The notes beneath the pieces are model-generated. The model had not been told where the DNA came from, searched no databases, and saw nothing but the letters and a program-made list of their open reading frames with translations. The position numbers and the translations under genes were made by a program. Shown in pieces: positions 16,021-25,444 of a stretch of DNA of 64,000 bases. This stretch comes from CAWKOH01 sp963851245 (lineage in GTDB: Bacteria; Actinomycetota; Acidimicrobiia; Acidimicrobiales; Palsa-688): the NCBI GenBank assembly GCA_963851245.1, contig CAWKOH010000002.1, positions 496,001 to 560,000 of the forward strand, read 5' to 3'. How positions within the stretch are numbered: the first letter of the stretch is position 1; each line of letters begins with the position of its first letter.

Positions 16021-17219
16021 CCAGGCCCGGGGGTATCGGCCGCCGGCGAGCCCGGCGATGGTTCACTCCTACAGTGTTGGCGATGATGGTGGCCGGCGGG
16101 TGCTCGGCGGGCGGCAACGCCAGCGACGCCACCGCCACCAAAGCGGCGGCCCCGCTCCCCACGCCGCTGGCCACCTCTATAGGCGGCCCTGCCGGAACCT
16201 GGGCGACCGTGTCTATGGGCCACCTCGACCAGCCCCTCAACACGTTTTGGCAGCTCCTGTACAGACCCGCCGGGGGAGGCCAATGGTCGAACCAGGTTGA
16301 GGGGACCGGGGTGGCCACCAACGGCGGGATCGTCCTCGCCCCCATCGGGGGGAAAACTGTCGTGGCGGGGATACTTCCTTCTAACCGGCTCACCTTCACT
16401 CCGCTGATTACCACGGCCGATGGGGGGCGCTCCTGGCAGAACGGACTCATCGACGCGGCCCTGGCCAGCACCCCCGACTCGCTAGGCTCGAACGGCGCCG
16501 GCCGGATCATTGCCCTGGTGGGTGACGGCCGGTCACTTCAGGTGCTAACCGCCACCGACAGCTTGTCCACCTGGCAGACCGCCGCCACCCAGGCTCAGCT
16601 GGCCGCCACTCCCGCCGGCCGCCGCTGCGGGCTCACCTCCCTATCCGCGGTGGCCTACCCCGGCACCACGCCCATGGTGGCCGGCGGCTGCGCCAATCCA
16701 GGGGTAACGGCTGTGTTCGCTCTGGGACGGACCGGCTGGCAAGCCGCCGGACCGCCCACCTCTGGCAACAGTCCGGTCCAGGTTCTCGGGCTGCGAAGCG
16801 AAGGTGACACCGTGACCGGCCTGTTCGCCAGCACCACCCCGACCGGGACCGACGACCTGGTGGCCGGGTGGAGCAGCGACACCGGCCAGCAGTGGAGCAC
16901 ATCACCGCCCCTCGATGTGGCCGGCAATGAGCAGATCACCTCTTTCGGGCCGGCCGACGGCGCCGGCCTGTTCGTCTTGTTCTCCGATCCGTCCGGGAGC
17001 AAACAACTCGACCTCATAACCGGGCCCGGCGGTTCCTGGAGTCGGCTGCCCCAACCACCCAACGGCACCGCCATAGTGGCCATAACCACCGGCAGCCCGC
17101 CCCAAGCCCTGTCCGTCAACGACACGATCCTCACCATCTGGACCCTCGCCTCCAGCCCTGGCGGTTGGAGCAAAAGTCAAACCATCCACGTGAACCTCCA
17201 GTTCGGATCCTCGGGCTAG
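16017..17219 (+). CDS. Lipoprotein with sialidase/BNR-like repeats
   Basis: A protein of 400 residues from GTG 16017, overlapping the previous TGA (GTGA). It has an Arg-rich signal peptide and a lipobox ending VAGGC (Cys29), so it is probably tethered outside the membrane. The body repeats a pattern of strands with ITTADGGRSWQNG and GWSSDTGQQWST, which are Asp-box/BNR-like turns of a beta-propeller. No catalytic residues of a sialidase are visible; a sensing or scaffold role in the sigma/SCO cluster is more likely. The next gene starts three bases after its stop. Confidence 0.7.
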   Translation: MTRPGGIGRRRARRWFTPTVLAMMVAGGCSAGGNASDATATKAAAPLPTPLATSIGGPAGTWATVSMGHLDQPLNTFWQLLYRPAGGGQWSNQVEGTGVATNGGIVLAPIGGKTVVAGILPSNRLTFTPLITTADGGRSWQNGLIDAALASTPDSLGSNGAGRIIALVGDGRSLQVLTATDSLSTWQTAATQAQLAATPAGRRCGLTSLSAVAYPGTTPMVAGGCANPGVTAVFALGRTGWQAAGPPTSGNSPVQVLGLRSEGDTVTGLFASTTPTGTDDLVAGWSSDTGQQWSTSPPLDVAGNEQITSFGPADGAGLFVLFSDPSGSKQLDLITGPGGSWSRLPQPPNGTAIVAITTGSPPQALSVNDTILTIWTLASSPGGWSKSQTIHVNLQFGSSG

Positions 17220-17222
17220 AAC

Positions 17223-17726
17223 ATGACCCGCCCTGGCCACCTTCGCCGGCGCGCCCGGCCGACCCCGGTCAACTGCGACGCCGTGCAAGAGGCCGTATCC
17301 GCCCTGCTTGACAATGAGGCCGCCGGACTCGACGCCAAGACCATCCGCCGCCACCTGGATGGATGCCCCGGCTGCCAACAGTTCCGGCAAGCCTGGCAAG
17401 AAGCCGAGTCGCAAGCGGTCCGCCTTGTCCGCCAGTTGCGGCTCGGGCCGGCGCTCTCACCGCCGCCGCCCCTGACAGAACTCGCAACCCAACAGCACCG
17501 CCGCCAGCCGCCGCCCCTCCGGCCACCCCGGCGCCTCCGCCGCAACCCCAAGCCGGCAATCGCCATCCGCTACCTAGCGGCCGCCCTCCCAGCCGCCGCC
17601 GCGATCATTTACCTGCAAGGCGGGCTGGTCCACCAGACCCACCCGGCAGTCCATCCCCAGGTCTCGCGATGCACCCACCACCCCGCCGACCTGTGGGTAT
17701 CTCCCGAACTAACGACACCCCGCTAG
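17223..17726 (+). CDS. Zinc-finger anti-sigma factor
   Basis: A protein of 167 residues. The N-terminal domain carries His44-x3-Cys48-x2-Cys51 (RRHLDGCPGCQQF), the ZAS/zf-HC2 signature that binds and blocks ECF sigma factors. After a proline/arginine-rich stretch there is one membrane segment (YLAAALPAAAAIIYL, about 117-131) and a short outside tail with a cysteine. It ends the SCO operon, and the divergent ECF gene is the obvious partner. The signal probably passes from the outer SCO and lipoprotein parts through the membrane. Confidence 0.82.
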   Translation: MTRPGHLRRRARPTPVNCDAVQEAVSALLDNEAAGLDAKTIRRHLDGCPGCQQFRQAWQEAESQAVRLVRQLRLGPALSPPPPLTELATQQHRRQPPPLRPPRRLRRNPKPAIAIRYLAAALPAAAAIIYLQGGLVHQTHPAVHPQVSRCTHHPADLWVSPELTTPR

Positions 17727-18110
17727 CACCCCAAAATAGAAAGGGCGGAAACGTCAAACTATCACCCGATCGAAGAGGCACGGATCCGACCCACGCTCTC
17801 CTTCACCGACAGCGTGTCCCGCCGCCGCCATCCCCCGCCCTGTCAGTTCCGGGGCGACCCTCAGGATCGTCGATATACCCACGAAGGGGCCCGTCACAAG
17901 TGACCTGCAGCGATCCATCGCGTCTCCTGATCGTCCGCACCAGAGAAGGATCGTGTAGCCGGGCCGGCAGTCGCACCGATCCCGCCTTTTGGGCACTTTC
18001 AGCGGAGGGCCAAGCACTTGAACATACGGCGTAACCAGTCGATGCCCCTCGAGTGCTCGGAAGATACATGTAGAGCCCGCACCCATGCCTGCTCCAGGAG
18101 CCGCTTCGCT
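17727..18110. other. Intergenic stretch
   Basis: About 380 bases between the anti-sigma gene and the next lipoprotein. No credible gene on either strand. A purine-rich GAAAGGGCGG lies near 17740 but no frame follows it. Confidence 0.45.
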
Positions 18111-18620
18111 ATGTTCTTCCAGGTGCGGAGTCGACCGAGATTACTTGGGGCCGCCATCGCCATTGCCCTGACGGCTGGAGCCTGTGAGTCTTCGTCCGGC
18201 CCAACTGGCACATCGCCGAGCGCGGCGCCGCCGACAATCAAGGCTTCCCACATGAGCCAGTTCAACGCCGAGGTCCTCACCGACAGCGCCGGCCTCGCTC
18301 TCTACATGTTCCAGCCCGACCATCGTCAGCGGGCGACCTGCACAGGTTCCTGCGCCGCCATATGGCCGCCCGTCCTCCTCTCACCCAACCAGAGCGCCGC
18401 AGCGGGCACAGGTGTGCAGCCCTCGCTTCTCGGGACCGACCCATATACGGGCAACAGATCCGTAGTCACATACAACGGCTGGCCCCTATACACCTACATA
18501 AGCGACACCACCGCTGGTACCGCGGTCGGTCAAGGCCTCAATCTCAACGGCGGCTACTGGTACGTGATCAGACCCGACGGCCGACCCATCGTGCCCGCTG
18601 GCGACCCGCCCGCAACCTGA
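18111..18620 (+). CDS. Secreted lipoprotein with two Y-x-(F/W/Y)-x-x-D type repeats (COG4315-like)
   Basis: A protein of 169 residues from ATG 18111, with AGGAG ten bases upstream. Signal peptide and lipobox end TAGAC (Cys25). Two repeats follow: LALYMFQPDHRQRATCTGSC with AAIWPP, and WPLYTYISDTTAGTAVGQGL with YWYVI. This is the Lipoprotein_15/COG4315 pattern found in secreted proteins of unknown role, often near sigma-factor or electron-transfer genes. Two cysteines in the first repeat could form a disulfide. It follows the anti-sigma gene by about 380 bases and could be a target of that sigma factor. Confidence 0.75.
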   Translation: MFFQVRSRPRLLGAAIAIALTAGACESSSGPTGTSPSAAPPTIKASHMSQFNAEVLTDSAGLALYMFQPDHRQRATCTGSCAAIWPPVLLSPNQSAAAGTGVQPSLLGTDPYTGNRSVVTYNGWPLYTYISDTTAGTAVGQGLNLNGGYWYVIRPDGRPIVPAGDPPAT

Positions 18621-19276
18621 ACTCTCCAAACGCCACAGTTGACCTCAACCCCGGTCCAGCGGGTGGCTAGGAGAAACGGCCGCGGCACCTGCTCACAACC
18701 ATCTCCACCGGGATCCCCCCGTCTAGCTCAGCAAAGCAAGTGTTCGTCTGCCACCGATCACCGGTCCGGAGATGCACAGAACGACAAATGCGGCGTCGGT
18801 CCCGAACCACGCCGGAATCGATCGATCGGCTCGCCTGCCTGGTCGGGCGACTCAGGCGCAACTGGCCGCAGAATATCGTCCCGGATAACCCCGGCGATCA
18901 GGGTCACATCGGCGTCGGCAGTTGGGGGCAGGGCGGGGGGAGACGTTCTGAGCGAGTCTTTTTCGCCTCGCTCTGAGAAGCGATGATTGAGAACCGCAGG
19001 GCTGTAGCGAGCACGGCTGGCTCTGGCGGGGTTCTGAGTGGACGGGTCTGCTTGAGGACCGAGATGCCGGAGGTCTGCAGCGGTACCGTGTTGGCGCACT
19101 TTCTTTGATCTCACGTCGGAGACTGCGCGTGGCCACCGGATTTCGTTGCGCCCGCTGCCTGCCAGGGTCATCTCCTTGGCGCGGTCTTTGAGGCGGTGGA
19201 CGCCGCCTTGGAGCATGATGATCTCGGCGGGGCGCCGTGACGGGGCTTCGTGGGCGTGTCCGCGGTGTAGCCGAGC
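18621..19276. other. Stretch without a confident gene
   Basis: About 650 bases. Open frames on both strands (for example minus strand 18758-19216) show no known motif. The sequence has fewer coding-like features than its neighbours and may be decayed. Confidence 0.4.
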
Positions 19277-20920
19277 TCAGGGACCGGGCACGAACTTGTA
19301 GCCGACTCCCCGGATAGTGACGATTCTGCGGGGCGGTCTCGACAGGTCGTCCTCGAGGCAGCTCCGTAGACGGCTGATGTGAACGTCGAGGGTGTTGCTG
19401 TCGTGTTCGTGACCCCAGACACCTTGAGCTAGTTGGCGTCGGCTGAGAACCCGTCCAGGATTTTTCATCAGGAGCTGGAGGAGGGCGAACTCTTTGGGCG
19501 ATAGCGGGAAGGCTCGCTTCCGGACGAGTACGATGTGTCGACCGGGGTCAAGTCCGATGTCGCCGTTACCCGCCACGTGGCATGCGGGAGGTTCTGGTGA
19601 GGTGCGGGGACCCAGTCGGCGTAGAAGAGCCTGCACGCGCCAGATGATTTCCTCGCTCGGGCACGGTGTGGTGATGTAGTCGTCGGCTCCGACCTCCAGG
19701 CCTACAACCGCATCCGCTTCGCCGGTTTTGGCGGTGAGGATGACCGTGAGTACGTTTGAGCGTGAGCGCAGCGTTCGGCAGAGGTCGATGGCTGCGCTAG
19801 GAGGTGTGATTTTCAAAAGGACCAGGTCGGGGTGGAACTGGTCGACCATAGTGAGTGATCGGGTGCAGACTGCACGGACACCGGCCGCCTCGAGCGTGCC
19901 TTGAAGGATTGGTGTGTCAACGTCGTCGGCACCGACGATGAGCACTTTTCGGTGTTTTGAAGACTCCGCAGCCCTCCTGGTTGTGAGCGCGCCGTGAACA
20001 GCATCTCGGCGGGCCTGACCATCGACCGCGGCCGGCGCACCTTCCCCATCAGGGTTGGAGCCGTCGCGCGTCGATTTGCCTTGACGCTGTGCACTCGGAG
20101 GTCGCTGGGAGGTTGCCGCCATGAACGGTGCATCAGCGTCTTTAGCGTGGATAGTAGAGGCGGAGTCGGGACCGGAACGGAGAATGGCCTGATTGCTTGG
20201 AGCAGCGAAGGAGCGAGGCGCTGGTCGGGTGAGACGGAAGCCCCGCGTTCTCACGTTCTCGATGAGTTCACTGCGACCCGCAGCGGCCAACTTCCTTCGG
20301 AGGCTGGCGATGTGGGCCGCGACGCTTTCCAGGTCACAACGGTCTTGTGGTCCCCAAGCCTGGAAGTAGATGGCCTCAACGGACAACAGGCCTCCGTCTG
20401 CACGCAGCAGCACTTCTAATACGTCGAATTCTCTACGAGTAATGGGCAGCGCCTCTCCGTTCACGCTCGCTGTGCGGCCGAGGAGGTCGATGACGATTCC
20501 ATCGAATGCGAGTCGTTCCCCGCTGCCTCGGCCCACGGTGTCGAGAGATGAGCGTCGAGCCAAGGCCCGCGCCCGGGCCCGTACCTCATGGGAGCGAGAC
20601 GGGTTGGCGACATATGCGTCCGCTCCGGACTCCCATATCCGCTTTCGGGAGACTTTTCGCCTGGAGGCCTTCACGAACATGATCGGCGCATCGCAAGATT
20701 GACGAAGCACGGGGCACAGGGACGGTCCGAAGAGTCCCGGGAGATGGACGTCGATGATGATCACATCGGGACGGATCTCAGTTAGGGCCGAACAGGCATC
20801 GTCACCATTGCGGACGACGTGTAGCGCAAAGGACGCTGTGCGGAGTTGATCGCTTATGGTCGAAGCGAAAGCTATGTCTGGCTCAACGAGCAAGACGAGT
20901 GTTTTATCCGCCGTCACCAC
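19277..20920 (-). CDS. Double response regulator (REC-wHTH-REC-wHTH) in one polypeptide
   Basis: A protein of 547 residues from GTG 20920; ATG 20983 would add 21 residues but overlap pstB. Order: REC1 about 7-120, OmpR-type winged helix about 138-233 (ITRREFDVLEVLL, VAAHIASLRRKL), a low-complexity linker to about 323, REC2 about 325-436, second winged helix about 448-545 (LSPKEFALLQLLM, LDVHISRLRSCL, GVGYKFVPG). REC1 keeps its phosphoacceptor Asp57 (DVIIIDVHLPG) but has Lys for the switch Thr and Asn for the conserved Lys. REC2 has Lys370 where the Asp should be. Downstream of pstB on the same strand, it is probably the phosphate-regulon controller, perhaps phosphorylation-independent. Confidence 0.8.
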   Translation of the reverse strand: MVTADKTLVLLVEPDIAFASTISDQLRTASFALHVVRNGDDACSALTEIRPDVIIIDVHLPGLFGPSLCPVLRQSCDAPIMFVKASRRKVSRKRIWESGADAYVANPSRSHEVRARARALARRSSLDTVGRGSGERLAFDGIVIDLLGRTASVNGEALPITRREFDVLEVLLRADGGLLSVEAIYFQAWGPQDRCDLESVAAHIASLRRKLAAAGRSELIENVRTRGFRLTRPAPRSFAAPSNQAILRSGPDSASTIHAKDADAPFMAATSQRPPSAQRQGKSTRDGSNPDGEGAPAAVDGQARRDAVHGALTTRRAAESSKHRKVLIVGADDVDTPILQGTLEAAGVRAVCTRSLTMVDQFHPDLVLLKITPPSAAIDLCRTLRSRSNVLTVILTAKTGEADAVVGLEVGADDYITTPCPSEEIIWRVQALLRRLGPRTSPEPPACHVAGNGDIGLDPGRHIVLVRKRAFPLSPKEFALLQLLMKNPGRVLSRRQLAQGVWGHEHDSNTLDVHISRLRSCLEDDLSRPPRRIVTIRGVGYKFVPGP

Positions 20921-20939
20921 CCCTGAGACGTCGGAAGGG

Positions 20940-21788
20940 CTATCCGAAACGGCCCGAAATGTAGTCGTTGGTGCGCTCATCACTCGGCGTGCTGAACATC
21001 TTTTCCGTGGTGGAGACTTCGATGAGGCGACCGGAGCGATTTTCGTCGGGAAGGAGAAAGGCGCAGTACTCGGACACTCGGGCGGCCTGTTGCATGTTGT
21101 GGGTCACGATCATGATCGAAACCCGGGCCGACATCTCCCCGAGAAGCTCCTCGACCCGCAGGGTCGCCGCCGGGTCGAGTGCCGAGGTCGGCTCGTCCAT
21201 GAGGAGCATTTCGGGCTCGACCGCCAACGCTCGGGCGATGCAGACTCTTTGCTGTTGGCCACCGGAGAGGCTGGTGGCCGGGCTACGGAGCCGATGGCGG
21301 ACTTCGTCCCACAGGCCGGCGGCGATCAGTGCGCTCTCGGCGGCTTCATCGAGGAGCGCTTTGCGGCGCACGCCGGCGAAGCGGAGGCCGGCGACAACGT
21401 TCTGGTAGATGTTCATGTTGGGGAACGGGTTGGGCCGTTGGAAGACCATTCCGATACGGCTTCGGAGAAGGACAGGATCGGTGGCTTGGGCGTAGATGTC
21501 GAGGTCGCCCAGCTTGACCGACCCGGTGACCCGGCTGGTCGGGGTGCGGTCGTGCATCCGGTTGAGCACTCGCAGCAGTGTGGTCTTTCCCGAGCCGGAA
21601 GGGCCGATGAGGGCCAGGATCGACCGGCGGGGGATTCTGAGGCTGACGTCGCTCACGGCGGGGTTTCCGGCGAAGGACACGCCGACGCCGTCGAGGACCA
21701 TGACCGCCTGGCGTTCCTCGAGGGGAGGGACTTCCTGGCTGTGGGCCACTGCTTGCCTAAGAGGCACGGGTTGTCGTGATTCGCTCAT
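20940..21788 (-). CDS. pstB: Phosphate ABC transporter ATP-binding protein PstB
   Basis: A protein of 282 residues. Walker A GPSGSGKTT, Q-loop VFQRPNPFPN, signature LSGGQQQR and Walker B MLLMDEPTSALD followed by the switch His in IVTHNMQQA are all intact. The Q-loop QRPNPFPNMNIYQNV is the PstB version. It powers phosphate import through PstC-PstA. ATG 21788 overlaps the pstA stop as ATGA. The N-terminal 30 residues before the nucleotide-binding domain are longer than usual. The next gene, the double response regulator, begins about 19 bases after its TAG. Confidence 0.93.
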   Translation of the reverse strand: MSESRQPVPLRQAVAHSQEVPPLEERQAVMVLDGVGVSFAGNPAVSDVSLRIPRRSILALIGPSGSGKTTLLRVLNRMHDRTPTSRVTGSVKLGDLDIYAQATDPVLLRSRIGMVFQRPNPFPNMNIYQNVVAGLRFAGVRRKALLDEAAESALIAAGLWDEVRHRLRSPATSLSGGQQQRVCIARALAVEPEMLLMDEPTSALDPAATLRVEELLGEMSARVSIMIVTHNMQQAARVSEYCAFLLPDENRSGRLIEVSTTEKMFSTPSDERTNDYISGRFG

Positions 21789-22711
21789 CGCATGTTTTTC
21801 TGCATTCGGGCCGTCCACAGGCGGGCAACGATGTTGAGGATGAGGACTATCACGATGAGCGCCAGGGCGGTGCCCCAGGCGATCTGTTGTAGGTCGGGGT
21901 AGGCCTGGATGCCGTTGAGGAATATGACTAGAGGCATGGCCGCGATGGGTTTGGTGAGCGAGATCGACCAGTATTGGCTGCCGATGGCGGTGAATAGCAG
22001 CGGCGCCGTTTCGCCCGCGGCGCGCGCCACTCCGAGCAGGACGCCGGTGACTACCCCGGGTAGGGCGACCGGCAGGGCGATCCTCCACGTGATGCTGGAG
22101 TCTCGCATCCCCAGTGCAGCGCCGCCCTCGAGAAGGCTTTTCGGCACTCCGCGGAGGGCGATCTCGCTGGCTCGGACGATAATCGGCAGCATCAGCACGG
22201 CTAGAGCGAAGCTAGCCGAGATGGCCGAGAAGTGCCCGATGGTGACTACCAGCACGGTATACGCGAAAATGCCGATGACGATCGAGGGGATCCCGGCGAG
22301 GACGTCAGCCCCGAAGCGGAGGGTCCCGGCGATCCGGCCGTTGCTGCGGGAGAGATAGAGCGCCGTTCCGACCCCGACGGGGACCGCCATGAGAGCAGCC
22401 ACGCCGTCGATGATGAGGGTGCCGATGATGGCGTTGTGGATGCCTCCGCCGGGGATGCCCGCTGGTGTGGGGAGATGGGTGAAGAAGGCCACCGACCAAG
22501 CTTTGATGCCGCGTTTAAAGGTGTAGCCAAGAACCGCGACGAGGGGGATCATGACGATGACGAGCGCGGCGAGGCACAGCGACGCGGCGGCACGGCTGAC
22601 GATTTTGCGGCGGGCCAGTCGGGCCACGGTGACGCGTTGGATCTCTTCCCGGCGCGCCAGCACTGGGTCGATGAGTTCGTCGTCAGCTGGCGTGGTGGGC
22701 AGGCTGGTCAC
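21785..22711 (-). CDS. pstA: Phosphate ABC transporter permease PstA
   Basis: A protein of 308 residues from GTG 22711, which overlaps the pstC stop (GTGA). Six membrane segments are visible. The EAA loop for contact with PstB is GAAALGMRDSSITWRIALPV. GIPSIVIGIFAYTVLV and AAGETAPLLFTA are typical of PstA. It forms the inner-membrane channel with PstC. Confidence 0.92.
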   Translation of the reverse strand: MTSLPTTPADDELIDPVLARREEIQRVTVARLARRKIVSRAAASLCLAALVIVMIPLVAVLGYTFKRGIKAWSVAFFTHLPTPAGIPGGGIHNAIIGTLIIDGVAALMAVPVGVGTALYLSRSNGRIAGTLRFGADVLAGIPSIVIGIFAYTVLVVTIGHFSAISASFALAVLMLPIIVRASEIALRGVPKSLLEGGAALGMRDSSITWRIALPVALPGVVTGVLLGVARAAGETAPLLFTAIGSQYWSISLTKPIAAMPLVIFLNGIQAYPDLQQIAWGTALALIVIVLILNIVARLWTARMQKNMR

Positions 22712-23700
22712 ATTACGATCACTTCGCTGCTTTCCCGCTCCACGGTGTGAACCAATAGGCGGGCGCCGGCATTCACGATTACGGAGATGATTAGCAGCAG
22801 TAATCCGGCTTCGATGAGCGAGGACAGGTGGAACGGCTCGGTGGCCTCGGTGAACTCGTTGGCGATCAGTGACGACAGGGTCTGGCCGGGGCCGAGCAGT
22901 GAGTGGGCGATGGCGTTCGTGTTGCCGATCACCATGGTCACCGCGATCGTCTCTCCCAAGGCTCGTCCGGCGGCGAGCACGGCGGCTCCGACCAGACCGG
23001 AGCGTGCGTTGGGGAGCGTGACGTGGGCGATGCCCTGCCAGCGGGTGGCGCCCAAGCCGGTCGCGGCCTCGACCGTGCTGGCCGGCACGGCTTTGATCAC
23101 GTCCCGCGAGATGGCGGCCATGGTGGGCAGGATCATGATGGACAGGATCACCCCGGCCAACAGCACCCCGATTCCGATCGGCTGCCCGTTGAGCGCGCCG
23201 GTCCACCCGAACGTGTCTTTGAGCCACGGCTCGAACGTGTGGGAGAACCACGGGGACAGCACCAGCAGGCCCCACAGACCGAACACGACGCTGGGCACCG
23301 CCGCTAGCAGCTCCACGACCGGGCCGAGCAGCGCGGAAAGCCGGGGTGGCAGGTACTCTGCTAGAGCGATCGCGGTTGCCAGACCGAAAGGGACCGCCAG
23401 CACCATCGCTATGGCTGTGGTCATCAACGTGCCGACCACCATCGACAGCACCCCGTAGTGGCCGTGGAGCGGGTCGTAGCGCGTCGAGGTCAAGAATCCG
23501 ATGCCGTTGTGACTGATGGCCGGTTTCGCCTTGACGATCAAGCTGACCAGCAATGCGACGAGCAGGGCCCCGAAGATGAGAGCGACGGCGCGCACCCCCC
23601 AGCGGAAGGCGACGTCGCGGAGGCCGAATCGCCGCCAGCCTGCCCGGGTCGGCCCGGGAGGAGGGGCCGACTCGGGCGGGGCTGCGGTCGCGACGCTCAC
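22708..23700 (-). CDS. pstC: Phosphate ABC transporter permease PstC
   Basis: A protein of 330 residues with six main membrane segments. Signature stretches include FLTSTRYDP, AVPSVVFGLWGLLVL, the EAA loop ATGLGATRWQGIAHVTLP and GRALGETIAVTMVIGN. GTG 23700 shares one base with the TAG of pstS, so the two are translated in a coupled way. The long proline-rich N-terminus precedes the first membrane segment. Confidence 0.92.
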   Translation of the reverse strand: MSVATAAPPESAPPPGPTRAGWRRFGLRDVAFRWGVRAVALIFGALLVALLVSLIVKAKPAISHNGIGFLTSTRYDPLHGHYGVLSMVVGTLMTTAIAMVLAVPFGLATAIALAEYLPPRLSALLGPVVELLAAVPSVVFGLWGLLVLSPWFSHTFEPWLKDTFGWTGALNGQPIGIGVLLAGVILSIMILPTMAAISRDVIKAVPASTVEAATGLGATRWQGIAHVTLPNARSGLVGAAVLAAGRALGETIAVTMVIGNTNAIAHSLLGPGQTLSSLIANEFTEATEPFHLSSLIEAGLLLLIISVIVNAGARLLVHTVERESSEVIVM

Positions 23701-24863
23701 TAGCCGCTCATGGTCAGAGCCGCCTGGCCGTTCACCATGATCTGCATGATAGTGGTCCGGGCCAGCTGCTGAATGTTGCCCGGCAGCGGTACGTAGTCGA
23801 GGGCCGCGGCTTGGGCCTGACCGGCGTGGGTCAGATAGTCGAGCACCTTGGCCAGTATCTCAGCGGTCGTCGCGTTGGTCTGGCTGGCGTAGGCCAGGGT
23901 CCAGCTGTAACCCGAGATCGGGTAGCTGTTCGCCCCGGTCTCGTTGACGATGGAGAAGTCGGTAGCCGAGACGTCGGGTTTCTGGGCGGCGTCCGCCGCG
24001 ACCGTCGCCAGTGATGGGTATACGTAGGTGCCGGCCGCGTTTTGCATCTGGGCGAAGGTGAAGTTGTTCTGCAGGGCGTAGGCCAGCTCCACGTACCCGA
24101 TAGCTCCCGGGGTCTGCTTCACCAGGCCGGCCACTCCCTCGTTGCCCTTGCCACCCAGGCCGACTGGCCAGTCGATGGTCTTGCCCTTGCCGGGACCGCT
24201 CTTCCAGGCCGGAGAAACAGTGCTCAGGTAGTCGGTGAAAATGTAGGTCGTACCGCTGCCGTCTGAGCGGTGCACCACAGTGATCTTCTCGTTCGGCAGG
24301 TTCACCCCCGGGTTGAGATTGGCGATCTCAGGGTTGTTCCAGGTCGTGACGTGGCCCAAATAAATGTCACCGAGCACCGACCCGGTCAGCTTCAAACCCT
24401 TGGCCACTCCGCTGACGTTGTAGGAGATCGCCTCCCCGCCCAAAGCCACGGGGATCTGCAGGGTCGTCCCGCCCTTCGCGGCCGCGAGCTCGCTGGCGCT
24501 CATCGGCACGTCCGTCGCTCCAAAGTTCACGGTGTTGGCCTGGAACTGGGCAATACCGCCGCCACTTCCGATCGACGCGTAGTTGACTGTCACCTTCGAG
24601 TTCAGCCTGTTGTAGGCGTAGAACGCGCTAGTGAAGAACGGCTGATCGAAGGTCGATCCCGCGCCTGTCAAGGATCCCGATGGAGTCTGAAGGTCGGCTG
24701 CGGTCTGCGGCGAACCCGGCGGTGTCGACGTCGACGACGTTCCCGCCGTAGTAGAAGACGAAGTCGACGACTTGCTGCTGCTACTACAGGCCGCCGCCAA
24801 CAACGCAACGGCCAGCGTCGGGATCAAGACCCAAAACCTGAACACACCTGCAGGCTTCCGCAC
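23700..24863 (-). CDS. pstS: Phosphate-binding lipoprotein PstS
   Basis: A protein of 387 residues. Signal peptide and lipobox LLAAAC, then a Ser/Thr-rich tether of about 45 residues, then a periplasmic-binding-protein fold: TGAGSTFDQPFF, IGSGGGIAQF and FGATDVPMSASE contact phosphate, and VVHRSDGSGTTYIFTDYLS is the central signature. It captures phosphate outside the membrane for PstCA. First gene of pstSCAB; a TATAGA hexamer about 25 bases upstream could be its -10 box. No clear PHO box was identified. Confidence 0.92.
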   Translation of the reverse strand: MRKPAGVFRFWVLIPTLAVALLAAACSSSSKSSTSSSTTAGTSSTSTPPGSPQTAADLQTPSGSLTGAGSTFDQPFFTSAFYAYNRLNSKVTVNYASIGSGGGIAQFQANTVNFGATDVPMSASELAAAKGGTTLQIPVALGGEAISYNVSGVAKGLKLTGSVLGDIYLGHVTTWNNPEIANLNPGVNLPNEKITVVHRSDGSGTTYIFTDYLSTVSPAWKSGPGKGKTIDWPVGLGGKGNEGVAGLVKQTPGAIGYVELAYALQNNFTFAQMQNAAGTYVYPSLATVAADAAQKPDVSATDFSIVNETGANSYPISGYSWTLAYASQTNATTAEILAKVLDYLTHAGQAQAAALDYVPLPGNIQQLARTTIMQIMVNGQAALTMSG

Positions 24864-25444
24864 TGACTAGCACTTCCCTTCTATAGAACTGCGGCCGACG
24901 CGAACCTGCCCACTAGGCGAACCGCCCCAGCCGCAGCGCCAACCGAATGACAGCGCCTGTTTCTAATCTGCCGAGGTGAACGTAGAATGAACAAGGGGCG
25001 GCGCCAGAGTGAATTTGAGCCAAAGAGACATCTCGTAGGAACGGTTGATGGCGGCCGCATGTGGGCGAAAACTGGTCGAGACTCTCGACAGCGGCCTGCG
25101 AGCGGGCGAGGTCCTCTTCTTCGCCCCGGGCGGCGTCAAGGCGCTTCTGGTCCCCTTCGACCATGGTGGCTAGGAACTCGATTTGGGAGACTGTCGGAGC
25201 GGCGTTGTTCTCGTCGGCTCCGACTCCGGCTGGGCCTGCCGGTGGCCTGCTGTTCGGCCTGCCAGTGGGCAAGATGGCCCCGAGTGTCGTCGAGGTCCCG
25301 CCAGCGGGCAGTGACGATCTGGCTGACCTAACACGCCCATCGGGTCGGTCAACTGTCCACGTGGCAAGACACCCGTTACCTTCGGTTGTCGCCCGTGCTC
25401 ATACCGCTCCGCCGGCGCGCCAGCAAAGCAGCTAATTCCGGCGG
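24864..25444. other. Stretch between pstS and phoU, possibly a decayed gene
   Basis: About 580 bases. On the minus strand one frame (24913-25272) contains VSQIEFLATMVEGDQKRLDA and EEEDLARSQAAVESLDQF, which looks like a genuine coiled-coil segment. An adjacent frame has DLDDTRGHLAHWQAEQQAT. They may be parts of one broken gene, but I cannot name it. The pstS promoter must lie at the left edge. Confidence 0.4.

Noticed and set aside
20856..21779. 307-codon plus-strand open frame opposite pstB
   Set aside because: pstB on the minus strand has all ABC motifs; the opposite frame is an antisense shadow.
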